Assembly: GCA_017883385.1 (NCBI GenBank)
Contig: JADGNQ010000001.1
Location: 124,001 to 188,000 of the forward strand
Length of the DNA stretch: 64,000 nt
DNA from: Candidatus Sulfotelmatobacter sp.
GTDB lineage: Bacteria > Acidobacteriota > Terriglobia > Terriglobales > Acidobacteriaceae
Direction: 5' to 3'
Under the pieces are notes generated by a model, which saw nothing but the letters and a program-made list of their open reading frames with translations, had not been told where the DNA came from and searched no databases. This document shows positions 37,088-45,619 of the stretch, piece by piece. A program made the position numbers and the translations under genes. How positions within the stretch are numbered: position 1 is the first letter of the stretch; each line of letters opens with the position of its first letter.

Positions 37088-38083
37088 ATGGGATCAGCAC
37101 CGACCAATCCGAACGCCCCGGGCAACGAGCCACAACTGCACCTGCTCATTACCGACAAGGGTTTTGAAGAACCCCTCTACAAATCCCTGTTCCGCGAACT
37201 GGACGAGTTTTTCTTTCCCAAGAAGCTTCCGCCTCTGAAGCTGGAATCGAAGCCCGAACCGGTCAAAGACATCTGGGGCTTCTACAACAACCGGAAGAAT
37301 GGAGCACTCGGGTCGACCGGCGTGCATATTCTGATCGCCGCCGTCATCGCAGGCGGCTATTTGCTCGGACGCCACGTGGTGAATGCGGCCCCGACCCCAA
37401 AGGTCACCGTGACTCTGGTTGACCCCGGCGATATTCCTGCGCTGAAGCCTTCCAAGACGCAAGTCGGTGGCGGCGGTGGTGGCGGAGATCGTGACGTATT
37501 GCAGGCCAGCAAGGGAAAACTGCCGAAGTTTGCCATGACGCAGATCACGCCTCCGGTGGTCGTGGTGCGCAATGAACATCCCAAGTTGGCGGTAGAACCC
37601 ACAATCGTGATTCCTCCGCAGGTGCAACTGGCCTCGAACAACATGCCGAACCTGGGCGATCCGATGGCGGGCGCGGTGTTGCCCTCGAACGGTACAGGCT
37701 CGGGCGGCGGTATCGGTTCCGGCAGCGGCGGTGGTGTGGGATCAGGCCATGGACCGGGCTTTGGCCCCGGTGAGGGCGGCGGTACCGGTGGAGGCGTCTT
37801 CCACGTCGGTGGCGGAGTTAGTCCGCCGCGGCCCACGTTCCAGCCCGAACCAGAGTTTTCCGAAGAAGCGCGTAAGGCCAAGTATCAGGGGGTTTGCACG
37901 CTCGGTCTGATTGTAGGAGTTGATGGTCGCCCCACCAACATTCGCGTCCTGATGAGTCTCGGCATGGGCCTCGACGAAAAGGCGATCGAGGCGGTAAAGA
38001 ACTGGCGCTTCGAGCCCGGGATGAAAGATGGTCACGCCGTGCGCACAGAGATTGCCGTCGAAGTCGACTTCCACTTGTACTGA
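37088..38083 (+). CDS. TonB-family energy transducer
   Basis: A 331-residue inner-membrane protein with the TonB plan, but with an unusually long cytosolic N-terminus (1-78). This is followed by one transmembrane helix (about 80-97, VHILIAAVIAGGYLLG). A periplasmic Pro/Val segment and a Gly-rich hinge (GTGSGGGIGSGSGGGVGSG, about 200-245) come next. The TonB C-terminal domain ends the chain (PEFSEEARKAKYQGVCTLGL, EAVKNWRFEPGMKDGHAV). It would couple the proton-motive force to outer-membrane receptors. No ExbB/ExbD or receptor gene is nearby. The Gly-rich rather than Pro-Lys-rich spacer is typical of acidobacterial versions. Confidence 0.88.
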   Translation: MGSAPTNPNAPGNEPQLHLLITDKGFEEPLYKSLFRELDEFFFPKKLPPLKLESKPEPVKDIWGFYNNRKNGALGSTGVHILIAAVIAGGYLLGRHVVNAAPTPKVTVTLVDPGDIPALKPSKTQVGGGGGGGDRDVLQASKGKLPKFAMTQITPPVVVVRNEHPKLAVEPTIVIPPQVQLASNNMPNLGDPMAGAVLPSNGTGSGGGIGSGSGGGVGSGHGPGFGPGEGGGTGGGVFHVGGGVSPPRPTFQPEPEFSEEARKAKYQGVCTLGLIVGVDGRPTNIRVLMSLGMGLDEKAIEAVKNWRFEPGMKDGHAVRTEIAVEVDFHLY

Positions 38084-38116
38084 GATGGAGGTCCGGCCAG
38101 ACCGATCAGCATCTCG

Positions 38117-38133
38117 TCCCTCTCTCTGAGGGA
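38117..38133. terminator. Weak hairpin between convergent genes
   Basis: TCCCTC-TCTCT-GAGGGA, a 6-bp stem between the TonB-like stop and the GNAT stop. Confidence 0.35.
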
Positions 38134-38134
38134 G

Positions 38135-38821
38135 CTATTCCTTTCGTAGCACCGCAAAGTGCCCTAGTTTCCGCTCGCGGAATCCCAGCCGTTTATAGAT
38201 CTCGACCGCACGCACATTGTCCTGCCTGACGTGCAGAAACGGCGTTTCTCCCCGATCACGAATGCGGTTCACCACTTCCGTCATCAGAATTCCGGCATAG
38301 CCTTTGCCAGTGTGCTCGGGATGCGTGCAGACTGCGCTGACCTCTGTATGCCCCGGAACCTTCAAGCGCTCGCCCGACATCGCCACTAGCTGTCCGCCTC
38401 GGCGAATCCCCAGGTAGGTCCCCAATTCGTGCGTGCGACTCCCAAACGGCCCCGGCTTCGTCAGGGACGTAAGTTCGATCATCTCCGCGGAGTCCTGCGG
38501 GCCAAGTTCTATGAGTTGCAGGTTAGGATCCGGCCGGCCACTCGGCGCAATGCCATTGTCGGCAATCATCTGCAGGAGGGGTGCGCCGACCACGAAACTC
38601 CAACCCTCGCGCGATTCGTACGGTTCGTCGAGGAACAGCCCCACCGTGCCGCCGGGTCCAACTAGTCCGGCCAAAGACGCATAACCCCGCGGGCTATGCT
38701 CGCAGAATGCGCCCAACGGGCCTACCTCGCGAACAAAGCGGCGCGCCTCGTCAAAGCTCTCAGCAAACTGCGCGTCCCGGGTGGTGAGCGCCTGCCAGAT
38801 TACATTGTCCAGTGGGTGCAT
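38135..38821 (-). CDS. GNAT-family N-acetyltransferase
   Basis: A 228-residue acetyl-CoA-dependent acyltransferase. The C-terminal half holds the GNAT core: AVCTHPEHTGKGYAGILMTE is the pyrophosphate-binding loop (R/Q-x-x-G-x-G/A type), followed by FLHVRQDNVRAVEIYKRLGF. The N-terminal half is a degenerate second GNAT-like lobe, as in the FR47/ycf52-like subgroup. ATG at 38821 is chosen; the frame is open to 38869 without a better start. The substrate is unknown. Upstream lies a copy of the 38-bp repeat. Confidence 0.88.
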   Translation of the reverse strand: MHPLDNVIWQALTTRDAQFAESFDEARRFVREVGPLGAFCEHSPRGYASLAGLVGPGGTVGLFLDEPYESREGWSFVVGAPLLQMIADNGIAPSGRPDPNLQLIELGPQDSAEMIELTSLTKPGPFGSRTHELGTYLGIRRGGQLVAMSGERLKVPGHTEVSAVCTHPEHTGKGYAGILMTEVVNRIRDRGETPFLHVRQDNVRAVEIYKRLGFRERKLGHFAVLRKE

Positions 38822-38932
38822 GGTGGTCGTCTTTATCCTGATTCGATTGGGAAAACTTCCGCAGGACACACTAATTCTGACGCGTTAGGCAGCGCTATCC
38901 GAATCTTGCGAGGGAATCGCAACTCATGTGGG

Positions 38933-38970
38933 GACAGCCGCCTCGGCTGTCCGGCCAGAGCGAAGCTCGG
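38933..38970. repeat. 38-bp dispersed repeat with hairpin, copy 2
   Basis: Identical over 38 bp to 25063-25100, here between the murI end and the GNAT start, with ACAGCCG-CCT-CGGCTGT at its left end. Confidence 0.85.
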
Positions 38971-39009
38971 CCGTGCCGAGTAGCACTGCTCGAAATCAGG
39001 ATGTCCCCG

Positions 39010-39834
39010 CTATTCCTTCAAATCGACGTGCTGCACGTCCTCAATCGCATGCCCCAGAAATCGCTCCCCCAGCCGGCGAAACTTTTCCACCGAATCGGTG
39101 GCGAAGAACTCAAGACGCGGAAGCACCCGCCGTTCCTCCTCGCCCACAGGCGAGGGCACAAGCCGCTGCAGGCGGGAAGCGACGGTGCGAGCCGTGGATT
39201 CAGCCGAGTCCACAATGCTTACGTGCCCTGGCGCCACGCGATGCAGCAGCGGTTTGAGCAGCGGATAGTGAGTGCACCCAAGCACCAGCGTATCGGCATC
39301 GCTAAACCCGTCCGCGAAGCCCTCTGCCAGATAAATGCGCGCAACCTGCTCGGTGACCGTGTGCTCAACCCATCCTTCTTCCACCAACGGAACCAGCAGC
39401 GGGCAAGCTTTCTCTCGTGCGCTCAGGCCACGGGCTGCGAGAGCCTTGTGGTACGCGTGACTGCTTACCGTCGCCTCGGTCCCAATGACCACGATTTTCT
39501 GATTCTTGGTAGCCGAAGCGGCCGCCTCCGCTCCCGGCTCAATCACTCCAACGACTGGCACATGAGCGGCCGCTGTTATGCGGTCGAGAGCTAGCGCCGT
39601 CGCCGTATTGCAGGCGATCACCAACATCTGTGCGCCGTGAGATTCGAGGTAGTGCGCGGCTTCGACGGCGTATCGCGCCACGGTCTCAACCGACTTCGAC
39701 CCGTAGGGCAGGCGCGCCGTGTCGCCGAAGTAGGCATAATCCGCCCCAGGAATAAGTTCAAGTAAAGCCTTAAGGACGGTCAGCCCGCCGAAGCCGGAAT
39801 CGAATACTCCAATGGTGGGACGACGGGTCGTCAA
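39010..39834 (-). CDS. murI: Glutamate racemase
   Basis: Supplies D-glutamate for peptidoglycan. The 274-residue product has the two catalytic cysteines in VIACNTATA and LGCTHYPLL, and the N-terminal GVFDSGFGGLTVLK and YFGDTARLPYGSKS signatures. The start is TTG at 39834; it is the only initiation codon that retains the conserved first strand, and no Shine-Dalgarno sequence is visible. It lies downstream of the iron operon on the same strand but 100 bp away. Confidence 0.96.
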   Translation of the reverse strand: MTTRRPTIGVFDSGFGGLTVLKALLELIPGADYAYFGDTARLPYGSKSVETVARYAVEAAHYLESHGAQMLVIACNTATALALDRITAAAHVPVVGVIEPGAEAAASATKNQKIVVIGTEATVSSHAYHKALAARGLSAREKACPLLVPLVEEGWVEHTVTEQVARIYLAEGFADGFSDADTLVLGCTHYPLLKPLLHRVAPGHVSIVDSAESTARTVASRLQRLVPSPVGEEERRVLPRLEFFATDSVEKFRRLGERFLGHAIEDVQHVDLKE

Positions 39835-39934
39835 TTATGCCGCCAGATCTTTTTGTCGGCCTCGACCCGCTCATTTCCAGCGAGAGAGCTAACGCAGGGA
39901 AGCGGTTCTAGCCATCCAAGCTCGACAGCCATGA

Positions 39935-41218
39935 TTATCGCTTGTTCATTTCTTCTCGTGTAAAGGGACCGCCCGACTGAACTCCATCGAGGGTCTTCAT
40001 AAGTTTATCGTAGTCACCGACTCGCCCGCAGCACGGCCCCGGCGGAATCGGCGCTCCATGCGGACAGGTCCGCGGATGCCCCAGAAACGCGCAGATCTTG
40101 TCGGTGGCTTCCGGCGACAGAATATGCTCGAACTTGCAGGCTTGCTGCTCGATTTCAGTCTCGCTGTCCATCGCTAAGCTGTCAGTGAAAAGCCGCTCGG
40201 CCAGCCGGTGCCGCCGGATAATGTTGCCCGCCCGCTCGCGCCCCCGCGGCGTCAGCTCGACAATCAGGGTACCGTCACCCGAAGACGCAGCCACCGGTTT
40301 CAGCGCCTCGTGACAAGGATTCACAAACGGCTTGTGATCATGCGGCTGGGGTGGGTGCGGAGCCGATACCACCAGCTCCATCTCGATCATCTTTTCAATG
40401 GCCAGGCTGACCGGGAGCGCCCCATGAACCTCCATCCGCTCGACTTCAGCGATCTCTCCATGCTCGGCCAGCACCCACAATTCCTCGAGGACTTCGTCCA
40501 GTTGCTCCTCGTCGGCCAGGGAGAAGATCTCCTGCGACGCGATCTTGCCATGGTGCAACTCAATCCGCCGGTCCGCGAGCCGCGCCACCACCGGATCGTG
40601 CGTGACCATCACGATAGTGCGCCCTTGCTGGTGAAACTCCCGCAGCAACCGCAGCACGATCTCCTCGTTCTGCCCGTCAAGATTCCCGGTCGGCTCGTCC
40701 GCCAGGATGATTCGGGGATCGTTAATCAGAGCCCGCGCGATGCACACCCGCTGTTGTTCTCCCCCGGAAAGCTGCGATGGCAGGTGATGGGCGCGATCGC
40801 CCAGCCCCACGCGCGTAAGGGCTTCCACTGCTTCCTTCTCGTCCGTCATGCTGTGAAAATACTGCGCCAGCATGATGTTCTCGACTGCGGTCAAAAACGG
40901 AATCAAATGAAACTGCTGAAAGATAAAGCCGATTTTTTCCGCGCGTACCCGGTTCAGCTCTGCCGCGGCGATTCCGGCCACATTCTGCCCATCGAGCCAG
41001 ATCTCGCCCGAGGAAGGCTGATCCAGGCACCCAATCAGATTAACCAACGTCGATTTCCCCGATCCCGACGGGCCCATGATCGACAGCCATTCCCCTTGCG
41101 TCACGTGCAGCGAGATGTGGTCGAGAGCATGAATCGAGCTGTTATCCTTGCCCGATCCATTCCCGTTTCCCGCTTCCTTGGCGGGGTAGAGCTTCGTCAC
41201 ATCCTTGATCTGAATCAT
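39935..41218 (-). CDS. ABC transporter ATPase fused to a DtxR-like metal-sensor module
   Basis: 427 residues. Residues 1-225 are a LolD/MacB-type ATPase: Walker [10 protein letters not shown] (49-57), Q-loop FQQF, signature LSGGEQQR (150-157), Walker B IILADEP (170-176), H-loop THD. Residues 238-392 match a whole DtxR/MntR repressor. A winged-helix-like segment (238-285) comes first, then a His/Cys-rich insert ([13 protein letters not shown], 286-303), then the dimerisation/metal domain with RRHRLAER (H337, E341), QACKFEH (C361, E364, H365) and CPHGAPIP (385-392). These are the DtxR primary and ancillary metal ligands; DtxR Met10 aligns to Glu. It probably gates transport by bound Fe/Mn, or doubles as a regulator. 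It is the last gene of the iron operon. Confidence 0.9.
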   Translation of the reverse strand: MIQIKDVTKLYPAKEAGNGNGSGKDNSSIHALDHISLHVTQGEWLSIMGPSGSGKSTLVNLIGCLDQPSSGEIWLDGQNVAGIAAAELNRVRAEKIGFIFQQFHLIPFLTAVENIMLAQYFHSMTDEKEAVEALTRVGLGDRAHHLPSQLSGGEQQRVCIARALINDPRIILADEPTGNLDGQNEEIVLRLLREFHQQGRTIVMVTHDPVVARLADRRIELHHGKIASQEIFSLADEEQLDEVLEELWVLAEHGEIAEVERMEVHGALPVSLAIEKMIEMELVVSAPHPPQPHDHKPFVNPCHEALKPVAASSGDGTLIVELTPRGRERAGNIIRRHRLAERLFTDSLAMDSETEIEQQACKFEHILSPEATDKICAFLGHPRTCPHGAPIPPGPCCGRVGDYDKLMKTLDGVQSGGPFTREEMNKR

Positions 41219-41219
41219 T

Positions 41220-42488
41220 TCACTCGCCCCTCAGAATAACCGCCGGTTGCACCCGCCGCAGCAGCGAGATCGGGAGGATCGCCGACAACAAAGTAACCGC
41301 CATGCTACCAGCCAAAACCACCGGTAGCACACTCAAACGCGGAACCACCGGAGCGTGAAAGTTCACGCGCCCGATCCAGGCCGCAATGCCGATCCCGACA
41401 AGGAATCCGATGAGAGCGCCAGCCGCACCTAGGACTGCGGCCTCGGCTGCAAAGAAGCCGTTCAGCAATCGCCCCGACGCGCCCAGTGCTTTCATGATCG
41501 CGAAATCGCGTCGCCGATCGAATACCCATCCCATCAACGTCGATAGCACGCACAACGCCGCGGTCAGGATGATCAACGCAGCAGCGGCCAGCAGCGTCGC
41601 GCGCGTCTTGCCCAGCACGCGCGCCTCGCCTTCCATAATCTGCCGTACCGGACGAACATCGCCAGCCGGAATCGCCTGTGTCAGTTGGCTCATGATGCTG
41701 GCAACTTCCTCGGGCGACCCGCTCGCAGCCACTTCAATCGTCGTCGGCTGAACCCCAGTCCACGCCACGAAGTCGCCCAGCGAGATATAAATGCGGCTGT
41801 CTTCGGCGGCCCCGGTCTGCACCGTGCCCGCAGGCGCAACCTGCAAGGTTCGTCCCTGAAAACTGAGATCAAACGCCTGCCCCTTCGGCGCCACCGTCGC
41901 CAACGCCCGCACGCCGATCAACGCCGGGTGCCCCATCCTTGTCGCGTCTTGTGCGACAGAGCCTGCCCTGAGCGGAGCGAAGGGGTGGGGATTTTGATTT
42001 TCAGAAGGAATCGGATTTCCAGATTGATTTGCTGAAGAGGAAGAATTCAACGGCCAACTGCTCACCGACCACCACTTATCCAACTGCCGCACGCGCTCAA
42101 ACTCTGTACCGGCCACCACGATCGCTTGGCCGTCTCCAGTTCGCGCCACGACCATTCCAAAAGGAGCCGCAATGCCGCGGCCTGCCAGAACGTAATCTAC
42201 GTGAGAGAGCGCATCCGAGGGCAGGGAAGTACCGTCTCTCCCAACGAGAATAATATTCGCACCATAGTTCCGAAACTCCCGCCGCAACTTCGCCTGCACG
42301 TCCACATAAAGATTCAGCATTGCCGTGGCCACCGCCGCAGCCACCACCATGGCGAACAGTGCGGATGCGGCACGCCCCCGCCGCAGAATCGCCGCCCGCA
42401 CCAGCATGCGCAGAAACATCGAAGTGTGCGGGCCATGGGCCCGGCTGGCCGCCAGGTCTCGTGCCGAGTGTGACATGGGCGCGCTCAC
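41220..42488 (-). CDS. FtsX/MacB-type ABC permease (iron operon, permease 2)
   Basis: 422 residues: one N-terminal membrane helix (about 40-62), a periplasmic domain, then three C-terminal helices with the FtsX signature (MGWVFDRRRDFAIMKALGAS). It starts within a four-base overlap with the first permease and ends one base before the ATPase start. A stretch of about 40 residues (about 146-187, SSSANQSGNPIPSENQNPHP then FAPLRAGSVAQDATRMGHP) is low-complexity and unlike the paralogous permease. Its DNA (41926-41985) resembles dispersed intergenic repeat sequence, inserted in frame. It is one half of the MacB-like permease pair handled by the fused ATPase. Confidence 0.85.
   Translation of the reverse strand: MSAPMSHSARDLAASRAHGPHTSMFLRMLVRAAILRRGRAASALFAMVVAAAVATAMLNLYVDVQAKLRREFRNYGANIILVGRDGTSLPSDALSHVDYVLAGRGIAAPFGMVVARTGDGQAIVVAGTEFERVRQLDKWWSVSSWPLNSSSSANQSGNPIPSENQNPHPFAPLRAGSVAQDATRMGHPALIGVRALATVAPKGQAFDLSFQGRTLQVAPAGTVQTGAAEDSRIYISLGDFVAWTGVQPTTIEVAASGSPEEVASIMSQLTQAIPAGDVRPVRQIMEGEARVLGKTRATLLAAAALIILTAALCVLSTLMGWVFDRRRDFAIMKALGASGRLLNGFFAAEAAVLGAAGALIGFLVGIGIAAWIGRVNFHAPVVPRLSVLPVVLAGSMAVTLLSAILPISLLRRVQPAVILRGE
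41926..41985. repeat. Repeat-like insert inside the permease gene
   Basis: Starts GGGTGCCCCAT (shared with the hairpin inside uvrA at 51330), contains the small hairpin TGTCGC-GTCTTGT-GCGACA, and ends CCTGAGCGGAGCGAAGGGG, which resembles the TGTCATTCTGAGCG repeat family. It is read through in frame. Confidence 0.55.
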
Positions 42489-43750
42489 AGTTCGCCCCGC
42501 AACGCAAACACCGGATCTAGCCCAACCGCGCGCCGGATGGCTGCCGCGCTCCCCGCGAACGTCACCGCCACGGCAATCGCCAGGATCACCGGCAGCAGCA
42601 CAGGCTGAATCGAAATCTCCGAATTAAAGATCGAGTGCCCAATCTGGTGGGCGAGCCCAGATCCGACCACGAAGCCGACCAAGCCACCGATCAATGCCAG
42701 TAGCGTAGCTTCAGCGAAGAATATCGAGGCAATGGCGAGCTTTCCCGCGCCCAGAGCCTTCATCAGTCCAACCTCGGCACGCCGTTCAAAGATGGTAGTG
42801 GCCATGGCGGCCGATACCGCCAGGGCCGACGCAAACAGCGCGGCCAAGGTGATCAAGAAAATGAGCCCTTCGATGCGCGTGAGCACGGCGCCCTCGTTTT
42901 GAGAGACCTGACGCACCTGTTCGGCATGCGAATGGGGAATCGCCTCGGCCAACTGAAACGCAATCGACTGTGGATAAGGCGTGCAATACCACCGATCATA
43001 GATCGCGCCCGATAAGCTCTTGGGATCGCGGCGCCCGAACGCGTCCTCAGGCTTGGTCAGCGCACTGACATAAACCCGCCGAACCGCCCCCGGTCTGCCC
43101 AGAATCTCTTGCGCGAGAGCGAGAGGGGCCACGACCTCATCGTCTTCCGCCCCGCCGGTCGAGAGAATCCCGCTCACTCGCAGCTGGCGGCCCGCAAGCA
43201 TGATTACATCTCCGGACTTCTCGTCCAAACGGCTGGCCAGCCTCTCCCCCAGCAAAACGTCCCGCGAAGAATCCTCTGGCCACGCGCCGGAAACGTGCCA
43301 CCACGGATGTGTGGTGCGCACCCCGGTGGCGAACTCGTCCGTGCCGAAGGCAACCTTCTTCGCAAAATAAGTCCCCAGCATCATCACGTCCTGCCGCTTC
43401 CCGTGATGCTCGATCGCCACGCTAACCGGAAGCATCGGCGCAAACCCTGTGATGTTGTTATGCCAGAAAATCCCTTTGATCTTGGGTAGGTCGGCTTCGC
43501 TGAGAAAAGCCCCGTCCGTCGGAGGCTTGAGGTTGATGCCCCCAATTTCCACGTCGAGCGAATCTTCCTGCGGGGTCACTACCAGGTTGGCGCCAATGGT
43601 GCGCAGTTCGCGATTAATCTTGTCGCCGATATCCGTCGCCACGGCAATCATCGCCGTCGCCACGGTCACGCCCAGAGTAATGGCCGCGCCCGCCAGCAGC
43701 TTGCGCCGCTTCTGGCGCCGGAAGGATTCGTAAACGAGTCGGACGAACAT
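42485..43750 (-). CDS. FtsX/MacB-type ABC permease (iron operon, permease 1)
   Basis: 421 residues: N-terminal helix (about 18-40, LLAGAAITLGVTVATAMIAV), a large periplasmic MacB-like domain (about 45-280), then three helices with the FtsX consensus (RRAEVGLMKALGAGKLAIAS). It starts 3 nt after the FTR1-fusion stop and overlaps the next permease by four bases. It corresponds to one of the Cj1661/Cj1662-type permeases of the Campylobacter iron locus. The periplasmic domain may receive iron or electrons from the FTR1/DUF2318 protein; that is inference. Confidence 0.9.
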   Translation of the reverse strand: MFVRLVYESFRRQKRRKLLAGAAITLGVTVATAMIAVATDIGDKINRELRTIGANLVVTPQEDSLDVEIGGINLKPPTDGAFLSEADLPKIKGIFWHNNITGFAPMLPVSVAIEHHGKRQDVMMLGTYFAKKVAFGTDEFATGVRTTHPWWHVSGAWPEDSSRDVLLGERLASRLDEKSGDVIMLAGRQLRVSGILSTGGAEDDEVVAPLALAQEILGRPGAVRRVYVSALTKPEDAFGRRDPKSLSGAIYDRWYCTPYPQSIAFQLAEAIPHSHAEQVRQVSQNEGAVLTRIEGLIFLITLAALFASALAVSAAMATTIFERRAEVGLMKALGAGKLAIASIFFAEATLLALIGGLVGFVVGSGLAHQIGHSIFNSEISIQPVLLPVILAIAVAVTFAGSAAAIRRAVGLDPVFALRGEL

Positions 43751-43753
43751 GGC

Positions 43754-45004
43754 TTACTGTTGCGCGAACATACGGCCACCGGCCGCAACGTCCGCCTCCT
43801 CGATGATGACCGCATCCGCTGTCTGCGTGGCCTTCAGCGGTACCGGATTGCAGCCGCCCGCCGTCCCCACCGATTGCGGATTGATGGGCGCCGCGCAATT
43901 CTTGCAGATTACGCCGTTTCCGCTCTTGTAAAACCCGACCGATCCGCAAATCTCGCAGGCGTCGAACACGGTAGCGATCTTCCCATCAGGCTTTTGATAC
44001 AGCCAGAAGCGAACTGCAGTCCCGTTCTCCTGCGCCTGGAAGCGGTGCAGGTCTCCACCAGAAAGCTCCGTCAGCGGAATACTCACGCGCCCGTTCGTAA
44101 ACGTCACCTCAGTCGCGGGCGAGAGAGCGCTCACACCCTTGGTATAGATAAATTCCGCCGTCACCAGCGCGATAAACACAAACGAGAACGTGTATACCGA
44201 AACCATCCACATGCGCTCGCGGCGGGCGCTCCACGCGGCCTTGCGGCGCTCGGCAGCAGAAGCGGAGGCGGGCGCAGGCTCGCGTCGCTTGGCGTCAAAC
44301 AGCACCATCAGCGCCGCCAGCGCAAAAATAGTCACAAAGAAGAACCAGTCGTTGCTGACGATCGGCCCAATGATCGCCATTTCCCGCTTGGAGGAGGCAA
44401 TGAAGCCGCTCTCCGAAAGTTCATGTAGCCCGGAGATCACCAACTGCGCCGCCACCAGAAACATGATCGCGGTCGTGACCCGGAAGAACTTCTGCAGGTT
44501 GATGCGCACGCTGCCCTTGACGAACATCACCCCAAAGGCGATGGCGGACAGCACGCCCAGCAGTGTCCCCAGAAAACTCATCAGTTCGGTCGAGTTCAAC
44601 GACACGGCGGAAAGAATCAGCACGGTCTCCGCCCCTTCCCGCAACACCATCAAAAAGATGAAGACGAACAGCCCAAACCACGCGTCGTTGCCCGCCAGCA
44701 GCCCGACCTTGCCCTCAATGTCTCCCTTCAGCTTGCGCCCCGTCTTCATCATGAAAATAACCATGGTGATAACGAAGAAGGCGGCCACAAGCATGACCCA
44801 GCCTTCGAACACGTCTTCGTTCAGATGAGTGCGGGAGATGACGACAGCGACGCCAATACTGCCGAGGAACGCAGCCGCCAGCGCCGCGTACACGGTCTTG
44901 CGCAGTTCTTGCCGCCCGATCTTGGTCAGATACGCCAGGGTGATGCCGACGATGAGCGCCGCTTCAACCCCTTCCCGGAGCGTAATGATGAAAGCCTGAA
45001 GCAT
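43754..45004 (-). CDS. FTR1 iron permease fused to a DUF2318 Fe-S-type domain
   Basis: 416 residues. The N-terminal part (1-235) is an FTR1/EfeU-type permease with seven predicted helices and both iron-binding REGxE motifs: REGVE (10-14) and REGAE (122-126). A basic loop and an eighth helix (about 266-287) lead to a C-terminal periplasmic domain (about 295-395). This carries CEICGSVGF, VICKNCAAP and GGCNPVPL (Cys 350, 353, 367, 370, 385), the signature of the DUF2318 family. In Campylobacter these are two separate genes (Cj1658 and Cj1660). It is the first gene of the operon, downstream of a Fur-box-like site. No P19 gene is present. Confidence 0.92.
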   Translation of the reverse strand: MLQAFIITLREGVEAALIVGITLAYLTKIGRQELRKTVYAALAAAFLGSIGVAVVISRTHLNEDVFEGWVMLVAAFFVITMVIFMMKTGRKLKGDIEGKVGLLAGNDAWFGLFVFIFLMVLREGAETVLILSAVSLNSTELMSFLGTLLGVLSAIAFGVMFVKGSVRINLQKFFRVTTAIMFLVAAQLVISGLHELSESGFIASSKREMAIIGPIVSNDWFFFVTIFALAALMVLFDAKRREPAPASASAAERRKAAWSARRERMWMVSVYTFSFVFIALVTAEFIYTKGVSALSPATEVTFTNGRVSIPLTELSGGDLHRFQAQENGTAVRFWLYQKPDGKIATVFDACEICGSVGFYKSGNGVICKNCAAPINPQSVGTAGGCNPVPLKATQTADAVIIEEADVAAGGRMFAQQ

Positions 45005-45025
45005 TGAAGGAGTGCCTTTTGATTA

Positions 45026-45040
45026 TGAAAATGAATTTCA
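45026..45040 (-). promoter_or_regulatory. Fur-box-like operator of the iron operon
   Basis: TGAAATTCATTTTCA on the minus strand fits the 7-1-7 Fur box (TGATAAT-N-ATTATCA) at 11 of 14 positions. The AT-rich tract extends over 45021-45047. It lies immediately downstream of the -10, where a repressor would block RNA polymerase. Confidence 0.6.
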
Positions 45041-45052
45041 ATTTCAACTTCA

Positions 45053-45082
45053 AGGATAGTCCCGCCCCGCCAAACCCGTCAA
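45053..45082 (-). promoter_or_regulatory. Sigma-70-like promoter of the iron operon
   Basis: Minus strand: -35 TTGACG (45077-45082), 18-nt GC-rich spacer, -10 TATCCT (45053-45058). It is about 50 nt before the ATG at 45004. Confidence 0.6.
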
Positions 45083-45102
45083 TCCACTGCCTCACAACCG
45101 CA

Positions 45103-45118
45103 TGTGATTAGGATCACG
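45103..45118 (-). promoter_or_regulatory. CRP-like palindrome upstream of the iron operon
   Basis: TGTGATTAGGATCACG (plus-strand reading) fits TGTGA-N6-TCAC and resembles the site before citrate synthase. It is centred about 64 nt before the expected transcription start, a classical activator distance. Confidence 0.5.
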
Positions 45119-45619
45119 CTGCGCAATTCAGCCCTTGAAATGCTTCCGCTTGAAGGGAAGGACTTGGGCTGTCGCACGTGCACTCTGCGGATCTGTGCAA
45201 TGGCCATTGCAAGCAGTACGCTGCGAAGGTTATGCATCTACCATCTTGACCCCTGACTGTGTGGGAGGACAGCTCCCTGGTTCTCGACTGACGAAACTCC
45301 CTCTCCCAGCCCAGCCCGCCGCGTTCGCACCATTCAGCGCGCTTATACTGTGGAGTGCGTCGGTTTTGGCCAAATCTGGCAAGGTCGGAATTCTCTCTAC
45401 GCTCACCACTCCGAAGGGAGGGATCGGCTGTTCGACTTGGATCCAGATCAATACCGGAACGCCCTAGTCAATTTTGGACAGGATCATCGGCCCCAGTCTC
45501 GAAAAGCGCGAGACGTGGGGCAGGTGCGTAAAGTTTCCGTGGTTCGCCGCGCGAAGTCACGGGAGCCTGCAACAAAGCGAGCGCGATGAAGGAGTAATGT
45601 CGAGACCGGGCCTTAGCGC
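45119..45619. other. 500-bp region without a recognisable gene
   Basis: It lies between the iron operon promoter and the stop of the SprT-like gene. Short frames exist on both strands (for example plus 45135-45467, minus 45230-45451), but none has a ribosome site, domain or plausible composition. In particular there is no P19-type periplasmic protein here. I see no other structure. Confidence 0.5.

Noticed and set aside
45135-45467. Open frame on the plus strand upstream of the iron operon, checked as a possible P19
   Set aside because: No signal peptide, no metal ligands, no ribosome site and no resemblance to P19.
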